A stretch of 64,000 nt of DNA. It comes from Bacteroidales bacterium UBA1735. GTDB taxonomy: Bacteria; Bacteroidota; Bacteroidia; Bacteroidales; Paludibacteraceae. Under the pieces are notes generated by a model, which saw nothing but the letters and a program-made list of their open reading frames with translations, made no database searches and was not told the origin of the DNA. The DNA is taken from contig DCID01000016.1 in assembly GCA_002315745.1 (NCBI GenBank), positions 80,402 through 144,401 of the forward strand, given 5' to 3'. The stretch's first letter is position 1, and every line of letters starts with the position of its first letter. Below, in pieces: positions 19,109 through 26,814 of this stretch. Position numbers and translations under genes: made by a program.

Positions 19109-19264
19109 TTATTTGTTCTTATTTAGTATCACTAGTGCCGCTATCACTCCAGGTACCCATCCGCAGCAGGTGAGCAGCCCAACAATAATCATTGACCCGC
19201 ATCCGCGGTCAATCACCGCCAACGGCGGAAAGATAATGGCTAATATTACTTGTAGGCAAGTCAT
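19109..19264 (-). CDS. YqaE/Pmp3-family small membrane protein
   Basis: 51 aa, start ATG at 19264. Two transmembrane helices joined by a short polar loop: the N-terminal I-L-A-I-I-F-P-P-L-A-V, the loop D-R-G-C-G-S, and the second helix ending G-W-V-P-G-V-I-A-A-L. F-P-P-L-A-V, R-G-C-G and G-W-x-P-G-V-I-x-A-L are the fixed positions of the YqaE/Pmp3 (UPF0057) family, linked to membrane potential and stress in other organisms. A promoter lies 40 nt upstream. The DUF1653 gene follows directly. Confidence 0.92.
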   Translation of the reverse strand: MTCLQVILAIIFPPLAVIDRGCGSMIIVGLLTCCGWVPGVIAALVILNKNK

Positions 19265-19300
19265 GGTTTCTTTGGGGGGGGGTAATATTTACATTCCAGC

Positions 19301-19335
19301 GTGCAAAGGTACTACTTTTTTTCGAGATATGCAAA
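19301..19335 (-). promoter_or_regulatory. -33/-7 promoter for the YqaE-DUF1653 operon
   Basis: -33 box TTTG (19332-19335), 20-bp spacer, -7 box TACCTTTG (19304-19311), minus strand. Identical over 34 bp to the promoter at 18090-18123, including the spacer. Confidence 0.88.
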
Positions 19336-19365
19336 TCGGATTTTTATTTTGCACCCGATTTTTGC

Positions 19366-19415
19366 CAAAATAGGAAGTCTTACTACCTAAACTCCCCATA
19401 TTTCTTCCTATTTTG
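19366..19415. terminator. 12-bp inverted repeat downstream of fecR-like gene
   Basis: CAAAATAGGAAG (19366-19377) and CTTCCTATTTTG (19404-19415), perfect complement, 26-nt loop. It lies between the FecR stop (minus strand) and the YqaE promoter. It may end FecR transcription, though no long T-run follows; a regulatory role is the alternative. Confidence 0.4.
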
Positions 19416-19455
19416 TTCACTTTTTTGTTAACAGCAGTGGGGTGGCTAAAATTGC

Positions 19456-20379
19456 TTACTTCACATGAACGGTACTTTCTGATGCGTCATAGTGAAAGTG
19501 AAGATGGGATAGTTTAGCCATCCTATCGAGTACACTACGCAAGTCTGTATCCATCATAGAAAAAGTATAAGTATGGCCGTAGCATTGTTCATCATCAATA
19601 GAGACCGCTATATCGTATCGGCGCTCTAAAAGCTTCATCACGTCGGCAAGAGGCAGATCAACCACCTCCATACGATTATGTCGCCATGCACCGGTCTGAT
19701 TGGGATGTACATTGTGTAGGAGACGTTGACCAGTAAGGCTGTTGTAGGATACCTCCTCGCCGGGCTGCAAACCAATCTGTTCATGCTTAGGTGTGGCGAA
19801 ACGAATACTACCTTCGTCCAATGCTACACGTATCGGTTCATCCCGATAGGAAGACGCATTAAACTTCGTACCTAAAACAGTGATCGTAGCATCACCCACC
19901 TCCACAATGAAAGGCTGGTGAGGGTTTTTCGTGACCTCAAAGTATGCTTCGCCTTCTAAGTGGATGCGCCGTTCGTCCGCAGTAAAACAAGTGGGATAAG
20001 ACAGTTGCGATTCGCAATTAAGGTAAACCCGTGTACCATCCTGCAAAACCACTTGGGTACGCTCACCCCGTGCGGTACAGACTAACTGTTCGGTAGAGGC
20101 AGTTCCATGCAGATCCCTATGATGGTAGGCTAAGTAACCACCTATCCATGCACCAGCAATCAGCAGTAATGTGCATGCCACCTTCATCACAATACGCCAT
20201 CCGATAGTATGTCGCCGAGTAGAATAATGGTGGCGGTTCCATTCCTCATTGAGGTCATCATCTAGGTGCTGCAGAAGTGAAGGAGTACTCTCCGGTTGTC
20301 CAAACCAGGAGGCAACATCTCTAGCCTCCTGCGTAGAGGCTTTATTATCTAACACTTTCTGAATGGTTTTGTCCTTCAT
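19456..20379 (-). CDS. FecR-family anti-sigma factor, orphan
   Basis: Inner-membrane regulator that in Bacteroidota normally relays a signal from an outer-membrane transporter to an ECF sigma factor. N-terminal cytoplasmic segment with W-F-G-Q-P-E-S, one transmembrane helix (about residues 65-87), then the periplasmic FecR domain (G-E-R-T-Q-V-V-L-Q-D-G-T-R-V-Y-L-N) and a C-terminal DUF4974-like domain (D-L-P-L-A-D-V-M-K-L-L-E-R-R-Y). 307 aa. No ECF sigma gene is upstream and no SusC-type receptor downstream, and it has its own promoter, so it is an orphan. Confidence 0.92.
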   Translation of the reverse strand: MKDKTIQKVLDNKASTQEARDVASWFGQPESTPSLLQHLDDDLNEEWNRHHYSTRRHTIGWRIVMKVACTLLLIAGAWIGGYLAYHHRDLHGTASTEQLVCTARGERTQVVLQDGTRVYLNCESQLSYPTCFTADERRIHLEGEAYFEVTKNPHQPFIVEVGDATITVLGTKFNASSYRDEPIRVALDEGSIRFATPKHEQIGLQPGEEVSYNSLTGQRLLHNVHPNQTGAWRHNRMEVVDLPLADVMKLLERRYDIAVSIDDEQCYGHTYTFSMMDTDLRSVLDRMAKLSHLHFHYDASESTVHVK

Positions 20380-20424
20380 TTTACTTTCTCTCTATTTAGC
20401 CATACTGTTTTTTGAATTTCGCTG

Positions 20425-20456
20425 CAAAGGTACAACTATTTTTCGAGATACGCAAA
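20425..20456 (-). promoter_or_regulatory. -33/-7 promoter for the FecR gene
   Basis: -7 box TACCTTTG (20425-20432), 20-bp spacer, -33 box TTTG (20453-20456), minus strand. Confidence 0.85.
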
Positions 20457-20492
20457 TAATATGCTAAAAAAGTGATAAAAGACCCCCACCGA

Positions 20493-20511
20493 CTCCCCCT
20501 CGAAGGGGGAG
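20493..20511. repeat. Palindrome CTCCCCCT-CGA-AGGGGGAG
   Basis: Perfect 8-bp arms with a CGA centre, between two divergent promoters and followed by a G/A-rich run. It resembles the palindromic words at 55413-55432 and 56657-56678. Confidence 0.75.
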
Positions 20512-20588
20512 GGGGAGGAGGACTAGGGAGGGAGAGGGGCACAAAAAAGACAAAGTTAACGATTTTTTGTTGAGATATGCAAATAATA

Positions 20589-20620
20589 TTTGCGTATTCC
20601 AAAAAAAAACACTACCTTTG
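20589..20620 (+). promoter_or_regulatory. -33/-7 promoter for the polyprenyl synthase gene
   Basis: TTTG (20589-20592), 20-bp spacer, TACCTTTG (20613-20620). The predicted start of transcription is only about 12 nt before the ATG at 20638, so the leader is very short. Confidence 0.88.
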
Positions 20621-20637
20621 CACGTTTTTTGGAATAA

Positions 20638-21672
20638 ATGACCACTATAGAGGACATACGAGAGCCCATAGCAGACGCCTACCGGGCGTACGAGAAAGCG
20701 ATGGAGGCTATTCTACATAGCGACGAAGCACTCATCCATGAGGTGCTGCGCTATGTGCATGCTAAACAGGGCAAACAGCTCCGTCCCCTGATGGTACTAT
20801 TAGCGGCTGAGATATGTCACGGCATCTCCGATAAGTCTATCCTATCCGCTGTCGCGGTCGAGCTGCTACACAACGCCAGCCTCATTCACGACGATGTGGT
20901 CGATAACTCCCCTACCCGCCACGGTAATCCCGCTATACATGCGCGATGGTCGAATAAGATAGCCATCCTCATGGGCGACTACCTATTAGCGAAGATGATC
21001 ACCTGCGTAGCAGATACGCGCAATAATGCCATCATCCACGTCGTGGCTCGTCTAAGTGAGTCCCTCAGTCATGGCGAGATCATCCAACTCCATCACGAGT
21101 CGTCCATGTGGATCGACGAAGCGACCTACTTCAAGATCATCGAGAAGAAGACCGCGCAACTCTTCGCCGCCTGCATGGAGATAGGTGCCGAGTCCTCCGG
21201 TGCTACACAACGCCAAACGACGGCGCTACGGGAGTTCGGACGCCAACTCGGTATATGCTTCCAACTCAAAGACGATGTATTCGACTACTCCGACTCCGAC
21301 GACCTAGGCAAACCCACCATGGGTGACATACGCGACGGCAAAGCGACCCTACCCCTGATCATCGCTCTCCAACGGGCACCGAAGGAAGAGGCAGACCGGA
21401 TACGCGAGATGGCGGAGAGGTGGGGGAACGACAACGACAACCACAACCACAACCACAACCACAACCACAACCACAACCACAACCACAACCACAACGATAT
21501 AGAGCAAGAGATAAAGTCGTTTGTGCTACGGTACGAGGGAATACGATACGCGTATGCACAGATGCAGACGCATAAAAAAAGCGCCATCGAGGCGCTCTCT
21601 ATCTTCCATGACTCTGCCGCTAAGCGGAGTCTGATACAGTTATTGGAGTACGCGATCAATCGCCTCCACTAA
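20638..21672 (+). CDS. Trans polyprenyl diphosphate synthase with Asn-His repeat insertion
   Basis: Makes the polyprenyl chain used for menaquinone; octaprenyl-type synthase by overall pattern. First Asp-rich motif D-D-V-V-D at 85-89, second D-D-V-F-D at 212-216, with G-K-Q-L-R-P and G-K-P-T-M-G-D also present. Residues 264-287 are a pure Asn-Asp/Asn-His tract (12 dipeptides) encoded by a hexanucleotide array and placed between two C-terminal helices, in a region where homologues have a short loop. The protein is 344 aa, longer than usual by about that tract. The 3' end overlaps sufD (opposite strand) by 33 bp. Confidence 0.93.
   Translation: MTTIEDIREPIADAYRAYEKAMEAILHSDEALIHEVLRYVHAKQGKQLRPLMVLLAAEICHGISDKSILSAVAVELLHNASLIHDDVVDNSPTRHGNPAIHARWSNKIAILMGDYLLAKMITCVADTRNNAIIHVVARLSESLSHGEIIQLHHESSMWIDEATYFKIIEKKTAQLFAACMEIGAESSGATQRQTTALREFGRQLGICFQLKDDVFDYSDSDDLGKPTMGDIRDGKATLPLIIALQRAPKEEADRIREMAERWGNDNDNHNHNHNHNHNHNHNHNHNDIEQEIKSFVLRYEGIRYAYAQMQTHKKSAIEALSIFHDSAAKRSLIQLLEYAINRLH
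21427..21498. repeat. Hexanucleotide AACNAY array, locus C, in-frame in polyprenyl synthase (12 units)
   Basis: Plus strand: AACGAC x2, AACCAC x9, AACGAT x1. This is the reverse complement orientation of the GTTRTS arrays. It encodes Asn-Asp x2, Asn-His x9, Asn-Asp. Confidence 0.98.
21574..21596 (-). terminator. Intrinsic terminator of the suf operon, embedded in the polyprenyl synthase gene
   Basis: On the minus strand AGCGCC-TCGAT-GGCGCT followed by a T-run (A21574-A21580 on plus). The 6-bp GC-rich stem is 44 nt beyond the sufD stop, inside the convergent coding sequence. Confidence 0.8.
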
Positions 21673-22275
21673 ACGCTGGTGCTGATCATCATCCTGCACC
21701 CTATCCACTATATCATCCATAAAAGCGCGTAAGAGCATCTTGCGTCCCGTCTCGGGCGCTATACCGCGCTGGCGCATATAGAAGAGTGCCGATTCGTCGA
21801 GTTGTCCCGTCGTTGCACCATGGGAAGCCTTGACATCGTCGGCATAGATCTCCAACTGCGGTTGGGTACGCATCGTAGCGAGGTCGGAGAGTAAGAGATT
21901 ACGATTCGTCTGGCGAGCATCCACCTGCTGGGCATCCGGCTTGATCTTCAGTTCACCCACGAAAGCGCCCTTACTCTCATCATCGAGCACGAACTTAATC
22001 ACCTGTTCGCTCACCCCCTCCCCTTTATCGTGGTGCATGCGCGTATGCGTAGAGACAGAGTCGGTGCCATGGAGGAAAGCCAAGGCGTAGATCTCGGTAT
22101 GGCAGTTAGGCGCCGTGTGGTCGATATGGAGGATATTCGTCGCCGAGGAGAGGTTGATGAGGATGATACGGAGGGATGAGCCTGCCTGTTGGCAGACATG
22201 TAAGTCTAAGGTCGGTTCATCGATAAAAACCCACTCTTGCTTCTCTCCGGCTGGTATGATGCGTTCTTCGGTCAT
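21640..22275 (-). CDS. sufD: SufD-like Fe-S assembly scaffold protein, half length
   Basis: The C-terminal half carries the SufB/SufD core pattern: D-A-R-Q-T-N-R-N-L-L-L-S, Q-P-Q-L-E-I-Y-A-D-D-V-K-A-S-H-G-A-T-T-G and Y-M-R-Q-R-G-I. In SUF systems SufD pairs with SufB and SufC to build Fe-S clusters. The protein is only 211 aa, about half the usual SufD, with the N-terminal helical region and part of the beta-helix absent. The start ATG overlaps the sufC stop by one base, which argues against a recent truncation. SufB is not encoded in this window. Confidence is high for family, lower for a fully working SufD. Confidence 0.88.
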   Translation of the reverse strand: MTEERIIPAGEKQEWVFIDEPTLDLHVCQQAGSSLRIILINLSSATNILHIDHTAPNCHTEIYALAFLHGTDSVSTHTRMHHDKGEGVSEQVIKFVLDDESKGAFVGELKIKPDAQQVDARQTNRNLLLSDLATMRTQPQLEIYADDVKASHGATTGQLDESALFYMRQRGIAPETGRKMLLRAFMDDIVDRVQDDDQHQRLVEAIDRVLQ

Positions 22276-23021
22276 TATTCAAACTGGGCATAGCCCGATT
22301 GCTCGAGTTCGAGGGCAAGTTCTTTGCCACCGGTCTTAACGATCCGACCATCCTCGAGCACATGGACAAAGTCGGGTACGATATAGTCGAGCAGACGCTG
22401 GTAGTGGGTGATAACGATAGAGGCGTTGTGAGGTGTTTTGAGGCGATTGACGCCGTCTGCCACCACTCGGAGTGCATCGATATCGAGTCCCGAATCGGTC
22501 TCGTCTAAGATACTGAGACACGGCTCGAGCATCGCCATCTGAAAGATCTCGTTCTTCTTTTTCTCACCTCCCGAGAAGCCTTCGTTCACGGAACGGTTAT
22601 TGAGTTTATCCGCCATGTCTAAGCCCGCTTTCTTCTCCCGCATCAGTTTCAAGAAAGCCGTTGCAGAGAGTGGTTCTTTGCCCTCGTATTGGCGTTTCTC
22701 ATTGACAGCGGTACGCATGAAATTGACCATCGACACACCGGGTATCTCGACGGGATATTGGAAAGAGAGGAAGACACCTTCGCGAGCACGTATCTCGGCG
22801 GGCATAGCGAGTAGGTCTTTGCCATTGAGCAGGACAGAACCCGCAGTCACTTCGTACTTATCATTACCGGTCAGTACGGCAGAGAGGGTCGATTTACCCG
22901 CGCCATTGCGTCCCATGATAGCATGCACCTCACCGGCGTTAATGGTGAGGTTGATGCCCTTCAGGATCTCTTTGCCTCCGATAGAGGCATGGAGGTCAGT
23001 TATTTGTAATAAAGTGTTCAT
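22275..23021 (-). CDS. sufC: Fe-S cluster assembly ATPase SufC
   Basis: ABC-type ATPase of the SufBCD complex. Walker [11 protein letters not shown], signature S-G-G-E-K-K-K-N-E, Walker [11 protein letters not shown]. The E-K-K-K-N-E and [11 protein letters not shown] segments are specific for SufC within ABC proteins. 248 aa, normal length. One nucleotide separates it from the upstream glutaminyl cyclase gene. Confidence 0.97.
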   Translation of the reverse strand: MNTLLQITDLHASIGGKEILKGINLTINAGEVHAIMGRNGAGKSTLSAVLTGNDKYEVTAGSVLLNGKDLLAMPAEIRAREGVFLSFQYPVEIPGVSMVNFMRTAVNEKRQYEGKEPLSATAFLKLMREKKAGLDMADKLNNRSVNEGFSGGEKKKNEIFQMAMLEPCLSILDETDSGLDIDALRVVADGVNRLKTPHNASIVITHYQRLLDYIVPDFVHVLEDGRIVKTGGKELALELEQSGYAQFE

Positions 23022-23022
23022 T

Positions 23023-23961
23023 TTATGGATGGATGACTGTCATAACTACTTCGCCGACAGCCTGGAGGGTGGCGCGACTAATGTGGGACATGTTATCCTG
23101 ACGCGTATGCCACCATGAGGCAAAACCATTCGCATTCTTAGCGTCATAATGGATGATATCCACGGTAGGGATACCCGCTAAGTTGATGTAATAATGGTCA
23201 TCGACAATAGGATAGGAATAGTCGGAGACGAAATAGTTGGTATATCCTAACTTACGCGCAGCACGCCAGATGATCTCCTGATAGTTCTCGGCATACTGCA
23301 TAGAGTAATACTCGCGTGGGAAGATGGCATCGGGTGCTCCCACCATATCGAGGAGGATACCGAAACGATACCGCTGCGTATTGTGCGCCGCAAAATACTG
23401 CGAGCCCAAGCACCAGGTGTTCTCTCGCTGCATACCGGTATAAGACGAAGGTGCCCCCATATCCTCGGCATCGAAGAAAACGATGTCCATTGCCCCCATC
23501 GTCGAATCCAGACTCCACTGGCGGGCTATCTCTAAGAGGACACCTACTCCACTAGCACCATCATTGGCACCGGGTACATTATACTTACGGTCTTCATAGA
23601 GCGGTTCCTCGTCACACCACGGGCGCGTGTCATAGTGTGCGCACAAGAGAAGAGGTGTTTGATTGGACTGACGGGTGAAATGGCCGATGATGTTCATGAT
23701 CTGTTGGTTATGACCGGTATAGTCAGGCATCGTACCTTTCTGCAACTCCACCTCGGCGCCATAAGCGCGGAGGCGCTGAATGAGCCATAGGGCAGTGTTG
23801 AGATGTGCCTGCGAATTAGGGACACGAGGGCCATACGCCATCTGATGTTCGATATAGGCATATGCCGAATCCGCTGAGAACGGCGGACGACTAACCGATG
23901 CCTTTTGCGAGCATGACACGCATAGCAAAAGCATCCACAAAGAGAGAATAAACGGTTTCAA
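23023..23961 (-). CDS. M28-family glutaminyl-peptide cyclotransferase-like lipoprotein
   Basis: Zinc-dependent enzyme family that converts N-terminal Gln to pyroglutamate. The start is assigned to TTG at 23961, 2 nt after the prs stop, because it gives the lipoprotein signal [17 protein letters not shown]; the open frame continues upstream, but only through prs. The mature part shows [27 protein letters not shown] and [13 protein letters not shown], as in M28 enzymes and bacterial type II glutaminyl cyclases. A plain M28 aminopeptidase is the alternative. Several exported proteins in this window have Gln after the signal cleavage site, which fits the cyclase reading. Confidence 0.82.
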   Translation of the reverse strand: MKPFILSLWMLLLCVSCSQKASVSRPPFSADSAYAYIEHQMAYGPRVPNSQAHLNTALWLIQRLRAYGAEVELQKGTMPDYTGHNQQIMNIIGHFTRQSNQTPLLLCAHYDTRPWCDEEPLYEDRKYNVPGANDGASGVGVLLEIARQWSLDSTMGAMDIVFFDAEDMGAPSSYTGMQRENTWCLGSQYFAAHNTQRYRFGILLDMVGAPDAIFPREYYSMQYAENYQEIIWRAARKLGYTNYFVSDYSYPIVDDHYYINLAGIPTVDIIHYDAKNANGFASWWHTRQDNMSHISRATLQAVGEVVMTVIHP

Positions 23962-23962
23962 G

Positions 23963-24925
23963 TTATCGAATATTGAGTTCACTAATAGACTTATGTTCCT
24001 GAATAGCACGGATAGTCCCGGCAATAGGTTCAGCGATGCTGACGATACGCACCTTCGAGCATCGGGAAGTATCGAACGGGATGGAGTCGGTGAAGACCAG
24101 TTCCTCCAGTTCGCTCTGTTCCACCAGTTGGCAAGCCTCTCCGGACATGACGCCATGGCTAACCACGGCGCGAACCGACTTAGCACCGGCTGCTTTCATC
24201 TCATGTGCAGCGGTACAGAGTGTGCCTGCCGTGTCCACCATATCGTCCACGATGACCACATCCTTACCATACACATCACCCAAGATACGGATATCGCCGA
24301 CCTTATTGAAGTCCGGACGGCTCTTATAGCAAATAACCATCGGTACCTCCTTATCGGTGAGCAGGTGCATCTTCTTCGAGAAAGCAGCGGCACGCTTGGA
24401 ACCACCGACATCGGGGGAAGCGACAATGAGTTTTTTCAGTTTAAGCGACTCTACATAGTTCGCCAACACATTAGCGCCATAGAGGTGATCCACCGGTATA
24501 TCAAAGAATCCCTGAATCTGGTCGGCATGCAGATCGACGGTGATGACACGGTCGGCGCCTGCCACTTGTAGCATGTTCGCCACTAACTTAGCGCCAATGG
24601 AGACACGCGGTTTGTCCTTGCGATCCTGGCGTGCCCATCCGAAATAGGGGATGACTGCGATCACTTTATACGCGCTCGCACGCTTCGCCGCATCGATCAT
24701 GAGGAGTAGCTCCATGAGATGATCGCTATTGGGATTGGTCGATTGTACGAGATAAACAGATTGGCCACGCACACTATCATCAAAAGCGGCAGAGAACTCA
24801 CCGTCCTTAAAACGGCTGATGGTCACCTTGCCGAGTGGACAACCGAGATGGTCACATATAGATTGTGCGATAGTGCCGCCATTACTACCGGCAAAAACCT
24901 TAAACTGATTGGCTTCCTGCATCAT
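23963..24925 (-). CDS. prs: Ribose-phosphate pyrophosphokinase
   Basis: Makes PRPP from ribose-5-phosphate and ATP for nucleotide, His and Trp synthesis. Diagnostic segments are R-F-K-D-G-E, D-L-H-A-D-Q-I-Q-G-F-F and the PRPP loop D-V-V-I-V-D-D-M-V-D-T-A-G-T. 320 aa, normal length. The start overlaps the upstream DUF4290 gene by 4 nt. Confidence 0.97.
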   Translation of the reverse strand: MMQEANQFKVFAGSNGGTIAQSICDHLGCPLGKVTISRFKDGEFSAAFDDSVRGQSVYLVQSTNPNSDHLMELLLMIDAAKRASAYKVIAVIPYFGWARQDRKDKPRVSIGAKLVANMLQVAGADRVITVDLHADQIQGFFDIPVDHLYGANVLANYVESLKLKKLIVASPDVGGSKRAAAFSKKMHLLTDKEVPMVICYKSRPDFNKVGDIRILGDVYGKDVVIVDDMVDTAGTLCTAAHEMKAAGAKSVRAVVSHGVMSGEACQLVEQSELEELVFTDSIPFDTSRCSKVRIVSIAEPIAGTIRAIQEHKSISELNIR

Positions 24926-25233
24926 TTTTTCTTTTTCTTGCCCTGTACATTAGGACGATTATTCTGATATTTAGGGGTATCAAAGCCCTCGAAATCGCAA
25001 TCGAGACGACCATTGGACAGGGTCGCGATATCCTTACGGATACGATCCCAATTCGAATCCTGATCCTTATTCCAGATCATATTCTTCTGCCGCATACATT
25101 GGGCGATATAGGTGACTAATGCTTGCTGCTGCGCCACATCGGTGAGCGTGCAGGCATACTGCACCATATTCTGAATAATGCGCCCATAGTTACGCATACG
25201 AATGGGCGGAAGATTTTGCGTTAGAGTGTCCAT
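24922..25233 (-). CDS. DUF4290 protein, short version
   Basis: The N-terminal half carries the DUF4290 pattern M-R-N-Y-G-R-I-I-Q-N-M-V-Q-Y-A and later L-S-N-G-R-L-D-C-D-F. DUF4290 is restricted to Bacteroidota and of unknown function. At 103 aa it is about half the usual length and ends in a Lys-rich tail. It overlaps both neighbours by one to four bases, so it is tightly coupled in the operon. Confidence 0.8.
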   Translation of the reverse strand: MDTLTQNLPPIRMRNYGRIIQNMVQYACTLTDVAQQQALVTYIAQCMRQKNMIWNKDQDSNWDRIRKDIATLSNGRLDCDFEGFDTPKYQNNRPNVQGKKKKK

Positions 25234-26285
25234 TATTTTTGTTTAATCAAATAGATCATTGTAGGATAGTGATCTCCATAGCCATCCAACCATACGCCAG
25301 CCTTATGGGTACGCAGGGGAGTACCTTTCTCTTTACCCTCCTGAACGGTGAGGAAAGATTTATTGAAGATCTGCGATTTCCAATAAGTCCATTTACCCGA
25401 CTCCAGTTTCTCGTTCATCATCGGTTCGGAGATGATGATCTGGTCAAACAAGTTCCAAGCGCCGTTATACGCGAGCGAACCGATACCGCGATCCAGTTTC
25501 TGCCAAAGGGTATTGAATAGGCCTTGCATAGGCACTTCATCGCGCGTCTTCTTAGCCCCTAAGACTTCCGCACAACTGTGGTTATAAGGATCATCGTTCA
25601 AGTCACCCATGATAATGATTTTCGCACGAGGTTCCTTGAGGTAGATAGAGTCCACGATGGATTTCGTGAGCATAGCCGCTGTGTCGCGCGTAGCGCGGGA
25701 GCGAAGTTCGCCACCATAACGGCTAGGCCAGTGGTTAACGATGATATGGATCTTCTCCGGCTTATCGCCCTTCAAATAACCCGAGACGAGCAATTGGAGA
25801 CGAGACTTCACCACGCCGCCGTCGGCATAGTGGCAACGTAACTCATGGCCACGCACATTAGTGGGCTTGAACAGATCTGGATTATAGAGGAAACCACAAT
25901 CCACACCACGGCGGTCGGGACCCTCTAAGAGGATAGGCTCCATGGTACGACCAAACTCCTTCATCTTATCCGCAATATCCCGCAAGCAACCGATATTCTC
26001 CACCTCGCACACGCCTATACAAGCGGCACCACGAGGATCCTCATCTGTACCAATCTGTGACAAGGCATACGCCATGTTCTTCACCTTATGCTCATATTTG
26101 AGTCCAGTCCAGTGCATACCACCATCGGGGAGATACTCATAATCGTTCTTACCCTCATCGTGAATCGTGTCAAACAAGTTCTCTAAGTTGTAAAATGCGA
26201 TACAGCGAATCATTTTTTCGCTCTGCGCAGAGATGGTCAGCGACAAAGTAAGTGCCAAACCAAGCAAAAAATAGTTGTGTTTCAT
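25233..26285 (-). CDS. Secreted endonuclease/exonuclease/phosphatase-family protein
   Basis: The start at 26285 gives a signal peptide MKHNYFLLGLALTLSLTISA with mature Gln; the longer open frame starting at 26321 would begin inside the promoter. The body shows Y-N-L-E-N-L-F-D, C-E-V-E-N, I-V-N-H-W-P-S-R and M-G-D-L-N-D-D-P, the metal- and phosphate-binding motifs of the EEP (DNase I-like) fold, and a D-H-Y-P-T near the C-terminus. 350 aa. Substrate (nucleic acid, phospholipid or sugar phosphate) is unknown. First gene of a six-gene operon. Confidence 0.92.
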   Translation of the reverse strand: MKHNYFLLGLALTLSLTISAQSEKMIRCIAFYNLENLFDTIHDEGKNDYEYLPDGGMHWTGLKYEHKVKNMAYALSQIGTDEDPRGAACIGVCEVENIGCLRDIADKMKEFGRTMEPILLEGPDRRGVDCGFLYNPDLFKPTNVRGHELRCHYADGGVVKSRLQLLVSGYLKGDKPEKIHIIVNHWPSRYGGELRSRATRDTAAMLTKSIVDSIYLKEPRAKIIIMGDLNDDPYNHSCAEVLGAKKTRDEVPMQGLFNTLWQKLDRGIGSLAYNGAWNLFDQIIISEPMMNEKLESGKWTYWKSQIFNKSFLTVQEGKEKGTPLRTHKAGVWLDGYGDHYPTMIYLIKQK

Positions 26286-26318
26286 TGTAAAGAATATTAA
26301 TTTTTTAAAAATCGGCTG

Positions 26319-26350
26319 CAAAATTACACAAATATTTTGATATATGCAAA
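26319..26350 (-). promoter_or_regulatory. -33/-7 promoter for the EEP-DUF4290-prs-QC-sufCD operon
   Basis: -7 box TAATTTTG (26319-26326), 20-bp spacer, -33 box TTTG (26347-26350), minus strand. Interleaved with the divergent ssb promoter. Confidence 0.78.
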
Positions 26351-26366
26351 TTTTTTAGTACTTTTG
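26336..26366 (+). promoter_or_regulatory. -33/-7 promoter for ssb
   Basis: TTTG (26336-26339), 19-bp spacer, TACTTTTG (26359-26366). Overlaps the -33 region of the divergent promoter, so the two may compete. Confidence 0.85.
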
Positions 26367-26392
26367 CACGATTTTTATAAAAAACAACTGTT

Positions 26393-26812
26393 ATGAGTAG
26401 CGTTAATAAGGTTATTTTAGTAGGAAACGTGGGGAGTGACCCCGAAGTTCGTTATTTAGATCGTGGTGTAGCGATTGCTAATTTTAACTTAGCGACGACC
26501 GAGCGCGGATACACGATGCAGAACGGCACGCAGGTGCCCGATCGCACGGAGTGGCATCCGATCGTACTATGGCGCAATCTCGCCGAGTGGGCTGAGAAAT
26601 ATGTGCGCAAGGGTATGAAGATCTATGTCGAAGGCAAGTTACAGACGCGCACTTGGGAGAAAGAGGGACAGGTTCGTCGCAAGACGGAGATCATCGCGGA
26701 GGATGTACAGATCATGTATCGTCCGGATGAGTATCGCAACTTAGGTCACGAGGACGAATCTGTGGCAGAGCAGCAGCCTGTATCGGAACCCGAAGGAGAT
26801 AGCATCTTCTAA
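26393..26812 (+). CDS. ssb: Single-stranded DNA-binding protein
   Basis: N-terminal OB fold with N-K-V-I-L-V-G-N-V-G-S-D-P-E-V-R-Y and D-R-T-E-W-H-P-I-V-L-W; short acidic tail ending D-S-I-F, a variant of the D-D-I-P-F protein-interaction tip. 139 aa. First gene of a plus-strand run ending at rlmH. Confidence 0.96.
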   Translation: MSSVNKVILVGNVGSDPEVRYLDRGVAIANFNLATTERGYTMQNGTQVPDRTEWHPIVLWRNLAEWAEKYVRKGMKIYVEGKLQTRTWEKEGQVRRKTEIIAEDVQIMYRPDEYRNLGHEDESVAEQQPVSEPEGDSIF

Positions 26813-26814
26813 CG

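Noticed and set aside
21285..21659. Minus-strand open frame opposite the Asn-His tract of polyprenyl synthase
   Set aside because: An antisense shadow rich in Trp-Leu and Cys-Gly repeats produced by the array; the plus-strand frame has clear motifs.
23962..24186. Longer start for the glutaminyl-cyclase-like gene
   Set aside because: The extension lies inside prs in another frame and has no signal-like features; TTG 23961 gives a proper lipoprotein signal.
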